Assembly: GCF_051859125.1 (NCBI RefSeq) | Contig: NZ_JBHYGG010000135.1 | Location: 9,148 to 73,147, forward strand | Direction: 5' to 3' | Origin: Gemmata sp051859125 | GTDB lineage: Bacteria > Planctomycetota > Planctomycetia > Gemmatales > Gemmataceae | DNA length: 64,000 bases | Shown: piece after piece, positions 49,347 to 60,100 of the stretch | How the letters are laid out: every line of letters starts with the position of its first letter | Numbering within the stretch: the first letter of the stretch is position 1 | Program-made: the position numbers and the translations under genes | Notes under the pieces: model-generated | Database searches by the model: none | What the model was told of the DNA's origin: nothing | The model's input: the letters and a program-made list of their open reading frames with translations, nothing else

Positions 49347-49664
49347 TCAATCGACCGACAGCGGGATGCGCTCCGGGGCCTGGACCGCCTGCACGGGAAC
49401 GACCGGCTCGGCGTCGAACGGCACCCCGCCGGCCGCCCGCACCGGCGGATCGAGGAGCGGGTCGAGGTCGGTGAGTTCGATCACGTCGGCGAGCAGCACC
49501 GGCGGCTTCAGCGCCTCGTGCTCGCGGCTGGGGGCCGGCGCGGCGACCGCGGGGGCCGGCTGTTGGGCCGGGACCGGCCCGGTCGCATCCGACCGCGTGA
49601 GCGCGAAGTACGCGACGCTGCCGACGAAGCCCCACACCGCCGCGCCCGCCAGGAACCGGTTCAT
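49347..49664 (-). CDS. Small single-membrane-helix protein
   Basis: The protein has 105 residues from ATG 49664, with GGAGG 7 bp upstream. An N-terminal membrane helix (FLAGAAVWGFVGSVAYFALT) is followed by a Pro/Ala/Val-rich tail with ALKPPVLLADVIELTDLDPLLDPP. No family is recognised. The clear ribosome site and codon usage support a real gene. It lies 66 bp upstream of the exported-protein gene on the same strand. Confidence 0.6.
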   Translation of the reverse strand: MNRFLAGAAVWGFVGSVAYFALTRSDATGPVPAQQPAPAVAAPAPSREHEALKPPVLLADVIELTDLDPLLDPPVRAAGGVPFDAEPVVPVQAVQAPERIPLSVD

Positions 49665-49741
49665 CGCACGCCCTCCGTGGTTTGACCGCGACCATACCCG
49701 CGGCCCCCGGCCGGGCAAGGCCAGATCGAGAACCCAGCGAT

Positions 49742-49849
49742 GGGACGCGGAGGACGCGGACGAAAGACGGGATCGAGAGCCGATCAGACGGAACCCGGGT
49801 CTGATTCGATCCCCTTCACCCTGCCCTTCGTCCGCGTCCTCCGCGTCCC
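49742..49849. repeat. Palindromic element, family B copy 2
   Basis: Perfect 23-bp arms: GGGACGCGGAGGACGCGGAC then GAA (49742-49764), and complement (49827-49849). The interior pairs further (GGGATCG with CGATCCC; ATCAGAC with GTCTGAT). The interior GGATCGAGAGCCGATCAGAC matches the element at 38865-38977. It lies in the gene-free region 49665-49946. Confidence 0.92.
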
Positions 49850-49946
49850 GTCGCTACGGCTCCGGCCGCCGCGTGCGGTTGCCCTCCCCACGCAAACTCG
49901 TTCCGGCTATGATCGGCCGCCCGAGTGCGACGAAACGGAGTTCGCC

Positions 49947-51680
49947 ATGCGGAACCGGCTGCGAGACTACACCCTGTTGCTGGCGGCGTGCGCCGCCCTC
50001 TCCCTCCCGAACCTGGGGGCCGGCAGCCTGTGGGACATGGACGAGGCGGTGAACTCGCAGGCGGCCCGCGAGATGCGCGACGCCGACACCTGGGTGATCC
50101 CGACGTTCAACTACCAGCTCCGCACCGCCAAGCCGGTGATGCTGTACTGGCTCCAGCGCGCCAGCTACGCCGCGTTCGGGGTCAGCGAGTGGTCGGCCCG
50201 GCTCCCGTCGGTCCTCGCGGGCTGGCTCATCGTCCTGCTCACCTACGAACTCGCCCGCGGCATGTTCGGCCGCCCGACCGGGCTCCTGGGCGGCGTCGTG
50301 CTCGCGTCGGTGACCCACTTCGCGGTCCTGACGCACGCGGCCACGCCCGACGCCACGCTGCTGCTGTACACGACGCTCACGTACTACCTGTTCTGGACGC
50401 TGCACCAGAACGGCTCGCGGCGGTGGTGGGTGCCGACGGCCGCCGCGTGCGGGCTGGCGATGCTCACCAAGGGACCGGTCGGCCTCGCGCTGCCGGGGGC
50501 GGTGATCCTCGCGTACTTCGCCTGGAACCGCGAACTCGGCCGGCTCCTCGACCGCCGCATCTTCGCGGCCGCGCTCACCTTCATCCTGGTCGGCATCCCG
50601 TGGTACGGGCTGGTCGCCGCGGAGACGCGCGGCGAGTGGCTCCGGGCGTTCTTCGGCAACGAGAACGTGAACCGGTTCATGAGCCCGATGGAGGGGCACA
50701 GCGGCGGCGTGTGGTTCTACCCGCTCACGGTCACCGTGCTGTTCAGCCCGTGGTCCGCGTTCCTGCTCGCGGCCGTGTGGTACGGCGTCCGGGCCACGAA
50801 GCGAGACGGGGAGAGCGGGAGACACGGAGAAGGGGAGAACAAGACTCAGGGTGATGACGGTGCGGAGTCTTCACTCCCCATCTCCCCATCTCCCCGTCTC
50901 CCCATCTCGCCCACCACCGACGATGGGGACACTCGCGCGTACCGATTCCTGGTGTGCTGGGCCGGGTTGTACCTCGTGTTCTTCTCGGCGGCGGCGACGA
51001 AGCTCCCGAACTACGTGTTCCCGCTGTACCCGGCGCTCGCGGTCCTCACCGCCCGGTTCCTGATCGCGTGGCGCGACGGCTCGCTGACCGTGCCGCGGTG
51101 GCTGATGCCGGCCGGGGCCGCCGGGATGCTCCTCATCGGGGCGGTCACCGTCGGCGCGATGCTGTACGCCAACCGCTTGTTCCCGGGCCTCGCGGCGTGG
51201 AGCCCGCTCGGGCTCGTGCCGGTCGCGGCCGGCGCCTGGTTCGGCTGGAACGTGCGGCGGGGCGACCGGCACGCGGCGGTGGCGGGCCTGGGCGTCGCGG
51301 CGGTGGCGTTCATGGCGCCGATGATGGCCTGCACGCCGGCGCTCCTGGAGCAGAAGCGCGCCCCGCGGGCGCTCGTCGCGGCGACCGGCCTCGGCGACCC
51401 GACCCGCGACCTGCGCGTGGCGGCGTTCGGGTGGTTCGAGCCGAGCGTGGTCTTCTACACGGGCCGCGAGGTCGCGCGGCTCGACGCGCCCGCGGCCGTG
51501 GCCGAGTTCCTGGCGGTGCCGACGCCGGGGTACGTGTTCGTCCACGGGGCCGCGTGGGAGAAGTTGTCGGCGGAGGTGCCGACGGCCCGCGTCGTCGCGA
51601 AGCGGTACGACTTCCTGAAGCGGTGCGACGTGCTGGTGGTCACGAACGAGCGCTCGCCCGACGTGGCGGCCGCAAAGTAG
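49947..51680 (+). CDS. ArnT/PMT-like membrane glycosyltransferase with in-frame palindrome insert
   Basis: The protein has 577 residues from ATG 49947, with ACGGAG upstream. It has about twelve membrane segments and the GT-C motif LWDMDEAVNSQAAREM (acidic pair in loop 1), then KPVMLYWLQRASY and FTHAATPDATLLL-like loops, as in 4-amino-4-deoxy-arabinose and other polyprenyl-phosphate sugar transferases. Near residues 286-322 the stretch KRDGESGRHGEGENKTQGDD and SSLPISPSPRLPISP is encoded by a 110-bp palindrome (50801-50910) between membrane helices and has no match to the family. The frame stays open. It transfers a sugar from a lipid carrier to lipid A or protein at the outer face of the inner membrane. 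Confidence 0.88.
   Translation: MRNRLRDYTLLLAACAALSLPNLGAGSLWDMDEAVNSQAAREMRDADTWVIPTFNYQLRTAKPVMLYWLQRASYAAFGVSEWSARLPSVLAGWLIVLLTYELARGMFGRPTGLLGGVVLASVTHFAVLTHAATPDATLLLYTTLTYYLFWTLHQNGSRRWWVPTAAACGLAMLTKGPVGLALPGAVILAYFAWNRELGRLLDRRIFAAALTFILVGIPWYGLVAAETRGEWLRAFFGNENVNRFMSPMEGHSGGVWFYPLTVTVLFSPWSAFLLAAVWYGVRATKRDGESGRHGEGENKTQGDDGAESSLPISPSPRLPISPTTDDGDTRAYRFLVCWAGLYLVFFSAAATKLPNYVFPLYPALAVLTARFLIAWRDGSLTVPRWLMPAGAAGMLLIGAVTVGAMLYANRLFPGLAAWSPLGLVPVAAGAWFGWNVRRGDRHAAVAGLGVAAVAFMAPMMACTPALLEQKRAPRALVAATGLGDPTRDLRVAAFGWFEPSVVFYTGREVARLDAPAAVAEFLAVPTPGYVFVHGAAWEKLSAEVPTARVVAKRYDFLKRCDVLVVTNERSPDVAAAK
50801..50910. repeat. 110-bp palindrome of GGGGAGA words inside a coding region
   Basis: The left arm (50801-50847) and right arm (50865-50910) pair imperfectly: GCGAGACGGGGAGA and AAGACTC at the ends, with multiple GGGGAGAY words between. 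It interrupts the membrane-glycosyltransferase gene without breaking its frame. Confidence 0.88.
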
Positions 51681-51773
51681 GCGACTCGCTCCGCGAGTCG
51701 CGCCCCGGCGCAGCAGAGCTTCACGGGGAGGTTCCGAGCGCGTCCGGTGTCACTCGCGGAGCGAGTGACCTAC
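51677..51773. repeat. Palindromic element overlapping a stop codon
   Basis: 22-bp arms with two mismatches: GTAGGCGACTCGCTCCGCGA then GT (51677-51698) and complement-like ACTCGCGGAGCGAGTGACCT then AC (51752-51773). Each arm is itself a small hairpin (ACTCGCTCCGCGAGT). The left arm contains the TAG stop of the glycosyltransferase gene. Confidence 0.85.
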
Positions 51774-51832
51774 CTTCGGGCTGTCTGCTATGATCCGGTC
51801 GGGGGCGAGTTCCCGCGCGACCGGGCGTGACC

Positions 51833-52432
51833 ATGACCGAAGACGAGTGGTGGGAGTCGTTCGACCCGAAGGCGATGGCCGCCCTCGCCGTCGCATCGCC
51901 GCGCGCCACGGAGCGGGTGCTGCGGCTGTACCTCGCCGCGTTCTGGGCGTGGCAGGCCCCCCGGCTCCGGCAGACCGGTGGCCGCACCGAGTTGGCCGCA
52001 CGCGCGGCGCTGATCGAGCGCTGGGGCGATGAAGGGGCCGCCCCGGCCGAGGCGCTCGAAATCTACGCCGCGACCCGCGTCGTGTTCTTCGGGCCGGACG
52101 CGAAAGAGGCCGTGACCGCCACCGCCGGTGCGCCGGCCGGGTGGGGCGCTCGCGGGAAGCCGGCGATCCGCGCGGCCGCCCACTTCGTCAGGGAACTGTT
52201 CGGGCCGTGGCCGTTCCGGGACGCGACCGCCGACCCGGCGTGGCTCACGTCAACGGTCGCCGCACTCGCGAAGGGGATCTACGAGGACCGCGCCTTCGAC
52301 CGGATGCCGATCTTGGCCGACGCGCTCCAGGACGCGGGGTGCGACGACGCAGTCGTGCTGGACCACTGCCGCAACAAGAAGTCCCGGCACGCCCGCGGGT
52401 GCTGGGTGCTCGACGCGCTGCTCAAGAAGTAG
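51833..52432 (+). CDS. Planctomycete-specific protein of unknown function
   Basis: The protein has 199 residues from ATG 51833; GTG 51827 is also possible. It begins MTEDEWWESFDPKAMAALAV, has a helix with RLYLAAFWAWQAPRL and ends RNKKSRHARGCWVLDALLKK. The start MTExEWxxxxDPxxM and the end HxRGCWVxDxLL are hallmarks of a large Gemmataceae paralogous family with no known function; usual members also carry a Cys-rich CACCRR helix, here replaced by YLAAFWAW. It is probably cytosolic. It follows the palindrome at 51677-51773. Confidence 0.75.
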   Translation: MTEDEWWESFDPKAMAALAVASPRATERVLRLYLAAFWAWQAPRLRQTGGRTELAARAALIERWGDEGAAPAEALEIYAATRVVFFGPDAKEAVTATAGAPAGWGARGKPAIRAAAHFVRELFGPWPFRDATADPAWLTSTVAALAKGIYEDRAFDRMPILADALQDAGCDDAVVLDHCRNKKSRHARGCWVLDALLKK

Positions 52433-52497
52433 GGCCGGCTGCGCCGGTCGAAGCGTCTCGGATCGCTCAGGCAACGGCCCTACAAAGCGCCACCCTG

Positions 52498-53862
52498 TCA
52501 CGCGAACAGCTCGCGGAGCGGCACGCCGCGGGAGATCGGCAGCGGGCGGTTCAGCTTGTCGGTGATCTCGGTGTCGGGGTCGATCCCGAGCGCCGCGAAC
52601 ATCGTCGCCGCGAGGTCTTCGGGCCGCGCCTGGCCGGTCGTCGCGTACGCGCCGATCTTGTCGCTCGCCCCGTACACGAACCCCTTCTTCGCGCCGCCGC
52701 CGGCGAGCACCGCACTGTAGCACTGCGGCCAGTGGTCGCGGCCGCCGTTGGAGCTGATCCGCGGCGTGCGGCCGAACTCGCCCACCCACACCACCAGCAC
52801 GTCGTCGATCATCCCACGGTCGGTCAGGTCGTTCAGCAGCGCCGGCAGCGTCTGGTCGGTCATCGGCAGCAGTTCCTGGAGCCGGTCGGGGACGTTCTCC
52901 TTGTTGAACCCGTGGTAGTCCCAGCCCTGGCCCTTGCCGCCGATCGCCCGCGAGAAGTACACGTTCACGAACTTCGCCCCGGCCTCGACGCACCGCCGGG
53001 CGAGCAGGCAGCTCTGGCCGTAGGTCGTGTCGCCGTAGGCGGCGCGGGTCCTCTTGTCCTCGCGGGTCAGGTCGAACGCCTGCTTGAACCGCGGGCTCGT
53101 CAGCATCGCGACGGCCTTCTGGTAGCTCTCGTCGAGCCCCTGGGCCACGAGCGACGTCTCGAGCAACTCGGCCTGCTCGTCGATCAGCTTGAGGATGTCG
53201 CGGCGGCTCTCGAGCCGCTCGACGTTGAGGTTCGCCGGGAGCGTGAGTTCCGGGAGCTTGAAGTCGGGCTTGTTCGGGTCCTGGTTGACGAACAGCGGGT
53301 TGTGGCCCTTGCCGAGGAAGCTCGCGTGCTGGCCGGGGGTGATGGACCCGTCGGCGATGACGTGCGGGAAGCTCACGAACGTCGACGCGCCCTTCGCCGT
53401 GGGCGCGAGTTTATCGACGATGCTCCCGTAGGCCGGGAACAGTTCGAGCGAGTCGCGGAGCCGCTGGTCGTCGGTCGGCGGGGCCACCCCGGTGAGGCTG
53501 TAGTACCCCGCCGAGTTGTGGTTCTTCATGTTGTGCTGGAGGCACCGGACGACGGTGAACTGGTCGGCCATCGCGGCGAGCTTCGGGATCTTCTCGCCGA
53601 ACAGCACGCCCGGGAGCTTCGTCTTCGTGGCCCCGTACCACCCGCGGACGTTGTCCGGCGCGTCGGGCTTGGGGTCGAACGTCTCCTGCTGGCCGGGGCC
53701 GCCCCACTGGTGCAGGAAGATGACGGCCTTAGCGCTGGCCTTGAGCCGGGCCCTCGGCTTCTCGGCGGCTTCGAGGAACCGCGGGAACGACATCCCGAAC
53801 AGGCCGGCCCCGCCGACCCGGAGGGCGGACCGGCGGGAGACGGCGGCGTGCGACCCGTTCAT
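52498..53862 (-). CDS. DUF1501 protein, Tat-exported
   Basis: The protein has 454 residues from ATG 53862. The twin-arginine leader is SRRSALRVGGAGLFGMSFPRFL. The DUF1501 alkaline-phosphatase-like fold follows: AVIFLHQWGGPGQQETFDPKP, then PKLAAMADQFTVVRCLQHNMKNHNSAGYY, DVLVVWVGEFGRTPRISSNGGRDHWPQCYSAVLAGGG and DLAATMFAALGID. The conserved GEFGRTP and GRDHWP are typical metal-binding and active-site positions. The family is abundant in planctomycetes and usually sits beside a DUF1549/DUF1553 cytochrome gene; none is adjacent here. The substrate is unknown. Confidence 0.95.
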   Translation of the reverse strand: MNGSHAAVSRRSALRVGGAGLFGMSFPRFLEAAEKPRARLKASAKAVIFLHQWGGPGQQETFDPKPDAPDNVRGWYGATKTKLPGVLFGEKIPKLAAMADQFTVVRCLQHNMKNHNSAGYYSLTGVAPPTDDQRLRDSLELFPAYGSIVDKLAPTAKGASTFVSFPHVIADGSITPGQHASFLGKGHNPLFVNQDPNKPDFKLPELTLPANLNVERLESRRDILKLIDEQAELLETSLVAQGLDESYQKAVAMLTSPRFKQAFDLTREDKRTRAAYGDTTYGQSCLLARRCVEAGAKFVNVYFSRAIGGKGQGWDYHGFNKENVPDRLQELLPMTDQTLPALLNDLTDRGMIDDVLVVWVGEFGRTPRISSNGGRDHWPQCYSAVLAGGGAKKGFVYGASDKIGAYATTGQARPEDLAATMFAALGIDPDTEITDKLNRPLPISRGVPLRELFA

Positions 53863-54146
53863 TCGCGGAGCCTCGCAGTGTGTCGGCCAGAGCCCGGGGG
53901 CGGCTCGCGGAGAGGGTGGCAGCGCCCCCGGCCCTGTCCCGTGATTATGAAGCCTCGGTGCGGTTGTGGGAAACGGAAATCCGCCGCCGCGTGCCCCGGG
54001 CGTCCCGTGCAGAAGGCACCGGGGAAGGGGCTGTCGTCGCGCGACCGGGAGAATAATTTTCGTCCCGAGGGGTTAGGTTCGGCCGGTGGGGGAGAAAGAG
54101 TGTCGCGCCTTGCCCGGCCCGCGCACCCTCTCACGAGCCCGACCCA

Positions 54147-57100
54147 ATGCCCCCGCCCAATCCGCTCCTGACTTGGTGCCGTGCGTTCCGGAACCGCCGC
54201 CGCGTTACCACGATCCGCCGGTCGAGCCCGCTCGCGGCCGAACCTCTTGAGCCGCGAGAGGTTCCGGCGACGTTCACCGTCACGAACTTCGCCGACGGCG
54301 GCCTCGGGTCGGGGAGCCTGCGGTCGGCGATCATCAGCTCGAACACGAGCTTTCAGAATCAAACGAACACCATCAACCTCGGCACCGGCACGTACACGCT
54401 GAGCCTCACGGGTCAGGTCGAGGACCGCGCCGCGACCGGCGACCTCGACATCACCGGCACGCAGACGATGGTGATCCAGGGCGCGGGGGCCAGCCAGACG
54501 TTCATCGACGCGCGGCAGATCGACCGCGTCTTCGATGTGATCGGGTCGGGCGTCACCGTTACGTTCAAGAACCTCACGATCACCGGCGGCCGCCTCGTCG
54601 GCAACCCGGGCCAGTTCGACGACAACTACATCTTCCTGGCCGGCGGCGGCATTCAGAGTGGGGGGGCGAACGTCACTCTTGACGGGGTGGCGGTGAGCGG
54701 GAACGAGGTCAACTCGGGGGGAACTTCGGCCGGCGGCGGCATCTCCGCGACCGGCGGCAGTCTCACCATTCAGAACAGCACCATTTCGAACAACAAGGCG
54801 GCGTTCACGACGAACCTGCTGGCCTACACCTACTCGTTGAACGGGGCCAATGGGGCCGACGGGGTCGACAACCCGTTCGGGACGAGCACGCCGGAGGACG
54901 GGCACCCGGGCGGTGACGGGTTGCCGGGTTACGGATCGGACACGAACCACTACCCGGTCAGCGCCTACGGCGGGGGCGTTCACAGCTCCAACGCAACAGT
55001 TCAGATAGTCAACACGACAATCTCGTCAAATCAGGTTGCCGGTGGCGCCGGGCACACGGGAGGCAGCGGCGGCATCGGTGGTGACGGCGCCGTGGCCAAT
55101 CTGGGCTCGGGCGGGCACGGCCAGGGCGGCCAGGGCGGGACGGGTGGCACGGGCAGCTCCGGAGGCAACGCCGGCGGTGCGGCCGTGCAGGTCGCGGGCG
55201 GGACGCTCACGCTTACCAATGTTCAGGTGACGAGCAACTCCGCGATCGGCGGCAACGGCGGTAACGGCGGACTCGGGGGCGACGGGGGCTTGAGCTACAG
55301 CGGGGCCGGTGGACTCGGCGGGGACGGCGGGACGGGCGGGGCGGCGTTCGGTGCCGTCCATGCGCAACGCAACGCAACGGTCCAGATCACCGGCACGACA
55401 ATTTCGAACAACTCGGCGACCGGCGGGGCCGGCGGCCAGGGCGGCCAGGGCGGCCGCACGGGCCAACCCGGGACGGGGTTCGGCTACTCGTCGGGTGGGG
55501 CTGGCGTTGGTGGGGTCGGGGGTGCCGGGGGGAGTGTAAACGGGGCGGGCCTTGCCGTGATCGATGGCACGGCGACGATCACCGGCGCAACCGTGCAGTC
55601 GAACAACGCCACGGGTGGGGCGGGTGGCGTCGGTGGCGTCGGCGGACTCGGGCACTCGGGCGTGTACGGTCAGAGCATCGGGCCACACGGCGGTGGATGG
55701 GCCGGGGCCGGCGGCACCGGCGGCGCGGTTTCGGGTGTCGGCGTTTTCCTTGGTGGTACGGTCACCATCCAGGACACGCTTGTCCAACAAAACACCGGGA
55801 CGGCCGGCGCCGGAGGAACGGGCGGACTCGGGGGGACCGGCGGCAACGGCCAGACCAACACCTACGTCTTTCTCTCCGGATACGACGGTGCCAAGGGCGG
55901 CGTGGGAGGTACGGGCGGCACGGGGGGGGCCGCGACGGGCGGTGGTCTGTCCGGCGGGGGAAAGCTCACCCTTCGGGGCACCACCATTGCCAACAACTCT
56001 CTTGTCGCCGGGACGCCCGGGAACGGTGGCAACGGCGGAAGAGGCGGCAACGGCGGGTACGGCGTCGTCACCGACGGCAACGGCGGGCGTGGCGGCAACG
56101 GCGGGAACGGCGGGGTGGCCGGCGTCGTTCGCGGGGGCGGGGTCTACCTCAACACGACGGCGGGTTCCACCGTCGCGAACGCGACCGTGGGCTTCAACAC
56201 CCTCACCGCACCGAGTGTCACCTCCAGGGGCGGCGCCGGCGGCAGCGGCGGGAGCGGCGACACCAACGGGTTGGGCGGCGCGAGCGGCTCGGATTGGGCC
56301 GGGACCGCGACCAACGAGGGCGGCGGCGTCTACGCCATTGGAACCGTGACGGTCGCCAACGCCACGGTCGCCTTCAACTCGACCGGGCTCGCGGGCGGCG
56401 GCACTGGCGTGAAGTTCATCAACACGATCGTCGGCTCGAACACGGGAACCGACGTGATCCCCACGGCCGCGGCGTTCACCAGCGCCGGCCACAACCTGAT
56501 CGGCAGTCGAACCGGGACCACCGGCTTCGGCGGCAACGGCGACCTGGTCAACGTCACCCCCGGACTCGTTTCCACCCTCGCGCTCAGAGGCGGCAAGACG
56601 CCGGTGTTCGCGTTCCAAAGCAGCACGAGCCTGGCCGTGGACGCGGGCACGGATCCCGCCTCGGTCCTCGGCACGAGCCTCACCACCGACCAGCGCGGCC
56701 TCACGCGGCCGATCGGCTCCGCGCCGGACATCGGTGCCTTCGAGAGCGCGACCAACTTCGTATCGACCGCCTACAACTTCCCCGCGTCCGCCGTGGCCGG
56801 TGCCGACGTTCAGGGCACAATGACGGTCCTCATCGGCGACAACGTGACCGGGTTCGTCGCGCAGGCCACTGTACCCTCCGGCGGGGCCACGCTGGCGGCG
56901 GCCGGCCTTCCACCCGGGTGGACGATCACGCCGTACCTCTCGGGCTTCGAAATCCAGTCGGGTGCCCCCGCCACGGGGGTTTACACGATCCCGCTCACTC
57001 TGCACACAAGTTCCACCGCGCCCTACGGCTCGGCGATCCAACTCCGGTTCGTCGATACGGGCGGCCTCGCGACGCCGGCCGTCACGGTCCGGTACCCGGT

Positions 57101-60100
57101 GCCGACGCTCGCGTCCGTCAACCCCACCGCGGCGAACGAAGGGAGCGCGACGAAACTGACGGTCATCGGCAACGGCTTCGGGATCGGCTCCGTCGTGATG
57201 TTCGAGGGAATCGCCCTCGCCACGACGTACGTGAACCGGACCACGCTGACGGCGACGCTCCCCGCGTCTGTGGCCGAGAGCGGCCCGGTGAACGTGACGG
57301 TCTTCAGCCCGACCCCGGGCGGCGGCACGTCGAACGCCGTAAACTTTACGGTCACCAACGTGGCCCCGACGGGCGTCATCCCGGACCGCTACGTCGTGTA
57401 CCCCGGCTCGGAGACCGTGAGCGTGGGCGCGGGGTTCGTCTCCGCGTTCGACCCGTCCGCCGCGGACACGGCGGCGGGCCTGCGGTACTCGTTCGCGAGA
57501 CGTACCACCGCGCTCGCTGCGACCTACGCCACCGCTGGCACGTCCACGGCGTACTCGGTCCCGGTCTCGGCCGCGGGCACGACGACGTACTACGCCCGCG
57601 TGATCGACCAGGACGGCGGGTACACCGACTACACCGCGAACGTGTTCGCCGTTGCCACGAACGCGGCCCCCACGCTCACCGGCGCGAACAACCTGCCGGC
57701 GATCAACGAGGACAACGTCGCCAACACGGGGGCGACGGTCGCGTCGCTGGTCGCGGGGAAGTTGGGCGACGCGGACGCGGTCTCGGGCCGGGGGATCGCC
57801 GTCACCGGGCTGACCGGCTCCCACGGGAAGTGGCAGTTCAGCACCGACGACGGCCGCACCTGGACCGACTTCGGCCCCGTGTCCGACGCGAGCGCCACGC
57901 TGCTCGGCGCGGCCGACACCGACCGCGTGCGCTACCTCCCGAACGCCCAGGACGGCACCACCGCAACGATCACCTTCCGAGGGTGGGACCAGACCGACGG
58001 CCGCACGACCGGCGCGACGGGCGTCAGCGTCTCGACCAACGACGGCGCGACCGCGTACAGCGGTGATACCGCCACAGCGACTCAGATCGTGACCGAGGTG
58101 AACGACTCCCCGGTCTTCACCACGCTCGATTACACCATGGGTCGGGACGGCGTCATCCGCATCCCCGTGGCAGACGTCCTCGCGGCGACCCCGCCCGGCC
58201 CGGCCCCGGAAAGCGGCCAGACGCTCACACTGCTCGGGGTCCGCGTGGACACCTTCGGGCAGGTGCCCGGCTCCGCGGTGGTCTCCGGGGGAAACATCCT
58301 CTTCCGACCGATGGCGGGCCGGTCTGGGTATGCACTCCTCTACTTCACGGTGCAGGACAACGGCAGGACCAACGGCGGCATTGACCCGAAGCAGGGCGGC
58401 GGACTGATCCGCGTGCTCGTGGGCTCGACCCCGGCACCCGGGGCGGCCGACGACACGCTCCCGACGGTCACACAGGGCTCGCCGGCGTTCGTGATCCCAG
58501 ACTCGACACTCGTGTTGAACGACTCGCCGACCACTCCTCGCATCTATGGCGGGTCGGTGACGCTGGTGGCGGTCGGCAACGCGGTCGGCGGCACGGTGGA
58601 GTTGCTCGACCCGCCGGGGCACGGCGCGCGGGTCCAGTTCACCCCGGACCCGACGTTCACCGGCGTCGCGAGCTTCACGTACACGATCACCGACGACCAG
58701 AGCCACACGCAGTCGGAGGCGACCGCTCGGTTCGTCGTCCAGCCGACGAACCCGGTCATCGACCTCAGCCCCCCCGTCGGTTGGACGACTGCGACGTGGG
58801 CCGACGTGAACCGGGACGGACACCTCGACGCGGTGATCGGCTCGACCGTCTACCTGAGTGACGGCACCGGCAACTTCACCTCCACGTTCGACACGATCGG
58901 CCTGCCGCAGCTGAATTCGATGCGGTTCGGCGATTACAACCGCGACGGCTACCTGGACGTTCTCGGGGTCACCCCCGAAGGCGAAGCTCGGATCTACGTC
59001 TACAGTCACTCGACAGGGACCTTCACGCAAGCGAACTTCACATACGCCGCCTACGGGTTCACGTCTGTGTCACACGCCTACTGGGCGGACTTCAACAACG
59101 ACGGGGCGTTGGACGTCATCTTGAGCGGGTACGTGATGAGTAACAGCGTGGGGGTGGCCTCGACGGGGTTTCTGATTAGCGGCAGTGCCGGCGCCCTCAC
59201 GCCTTACATTGGACCCAGGGTGCTCATCACGTCTGCATCGTTCGCCGACGCCGACGGTGACGGCGACCTCGACCTGCTTGCCAGCACGTCCAACGGCCCG
59301 CAATACTTCCAGAACAGCGGCGGGTTCTTCTCGACCTCTGTAAACCCAACAAACAACACGAACGGTACCATCTCCGCGTGGGGCGACTACGACGGCGACG
59401 GCCTCCCCGACTTCGTCGCGTCCGGGTTTAACGCACTGGTCGGCCCGGAATTCGGCCTGTACCGCAACAGCGGCGGCGGCACGTTCACGTTCACCGGGTT
59501 GATCGAAGCGTCGCAACAGAACGAGTCCGCCATGCAGTGGGCTGACGTGGACTCCGACGGCGACCTGGACTTCATCTATTCGCGAAACGGCGGGCTGTTC
59601 ATCCAGGTGAACGACGGCGGCCTCTTCGGGCAGGCGACGGCGACCGACGTGCCCGTGCGGTCGCAGATCAACCCGGGAGCGATCGCCTGGGGGGACTTCA
59701 ACGGTAACGGCACCCTGGACGTCCTGCAACCCGCGTCGAGCACGCTCGTTCCGACCGTGGTGGAGAACTACGGGGCCGCGCCGACCAGTCGCCCGACCGC
59801 ACCCACCGACCTGACGGTGACCGCCCCCGCAACCGGGAACACGGTCCGCCTCGGGTGGGACGGGGCGAGCGACGACAACACGCCCGCCCCGGCGCTCACG
59901 TACACGGTCCGCATCGGCACCACGCCGGGCGGCAACGACGTCGTGTCCGCCCCGGCGCTGGCCGACGGCACCCGGCTCGTCGCGGCCCCCGGCGCGTACT
60001 CCAGACCGTTCGCCGACGTGACCCTGGTGGGCGGGCGGATGTACTACTGGGAAGTGCAGGCGGTCGACGCGACGCTGCGGGGCTCGGTCTTCACAAGCGG

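Noticed and set aside
55026..59030. 1334-codon open frame on the minus strand inside the giant surface gene
   Set aside because: Its translation is an Arg/Gly/Val-rich mirror of the plus-strand repeats; the plus strand shows FG-GAP, TIG and beta-helix motifs.
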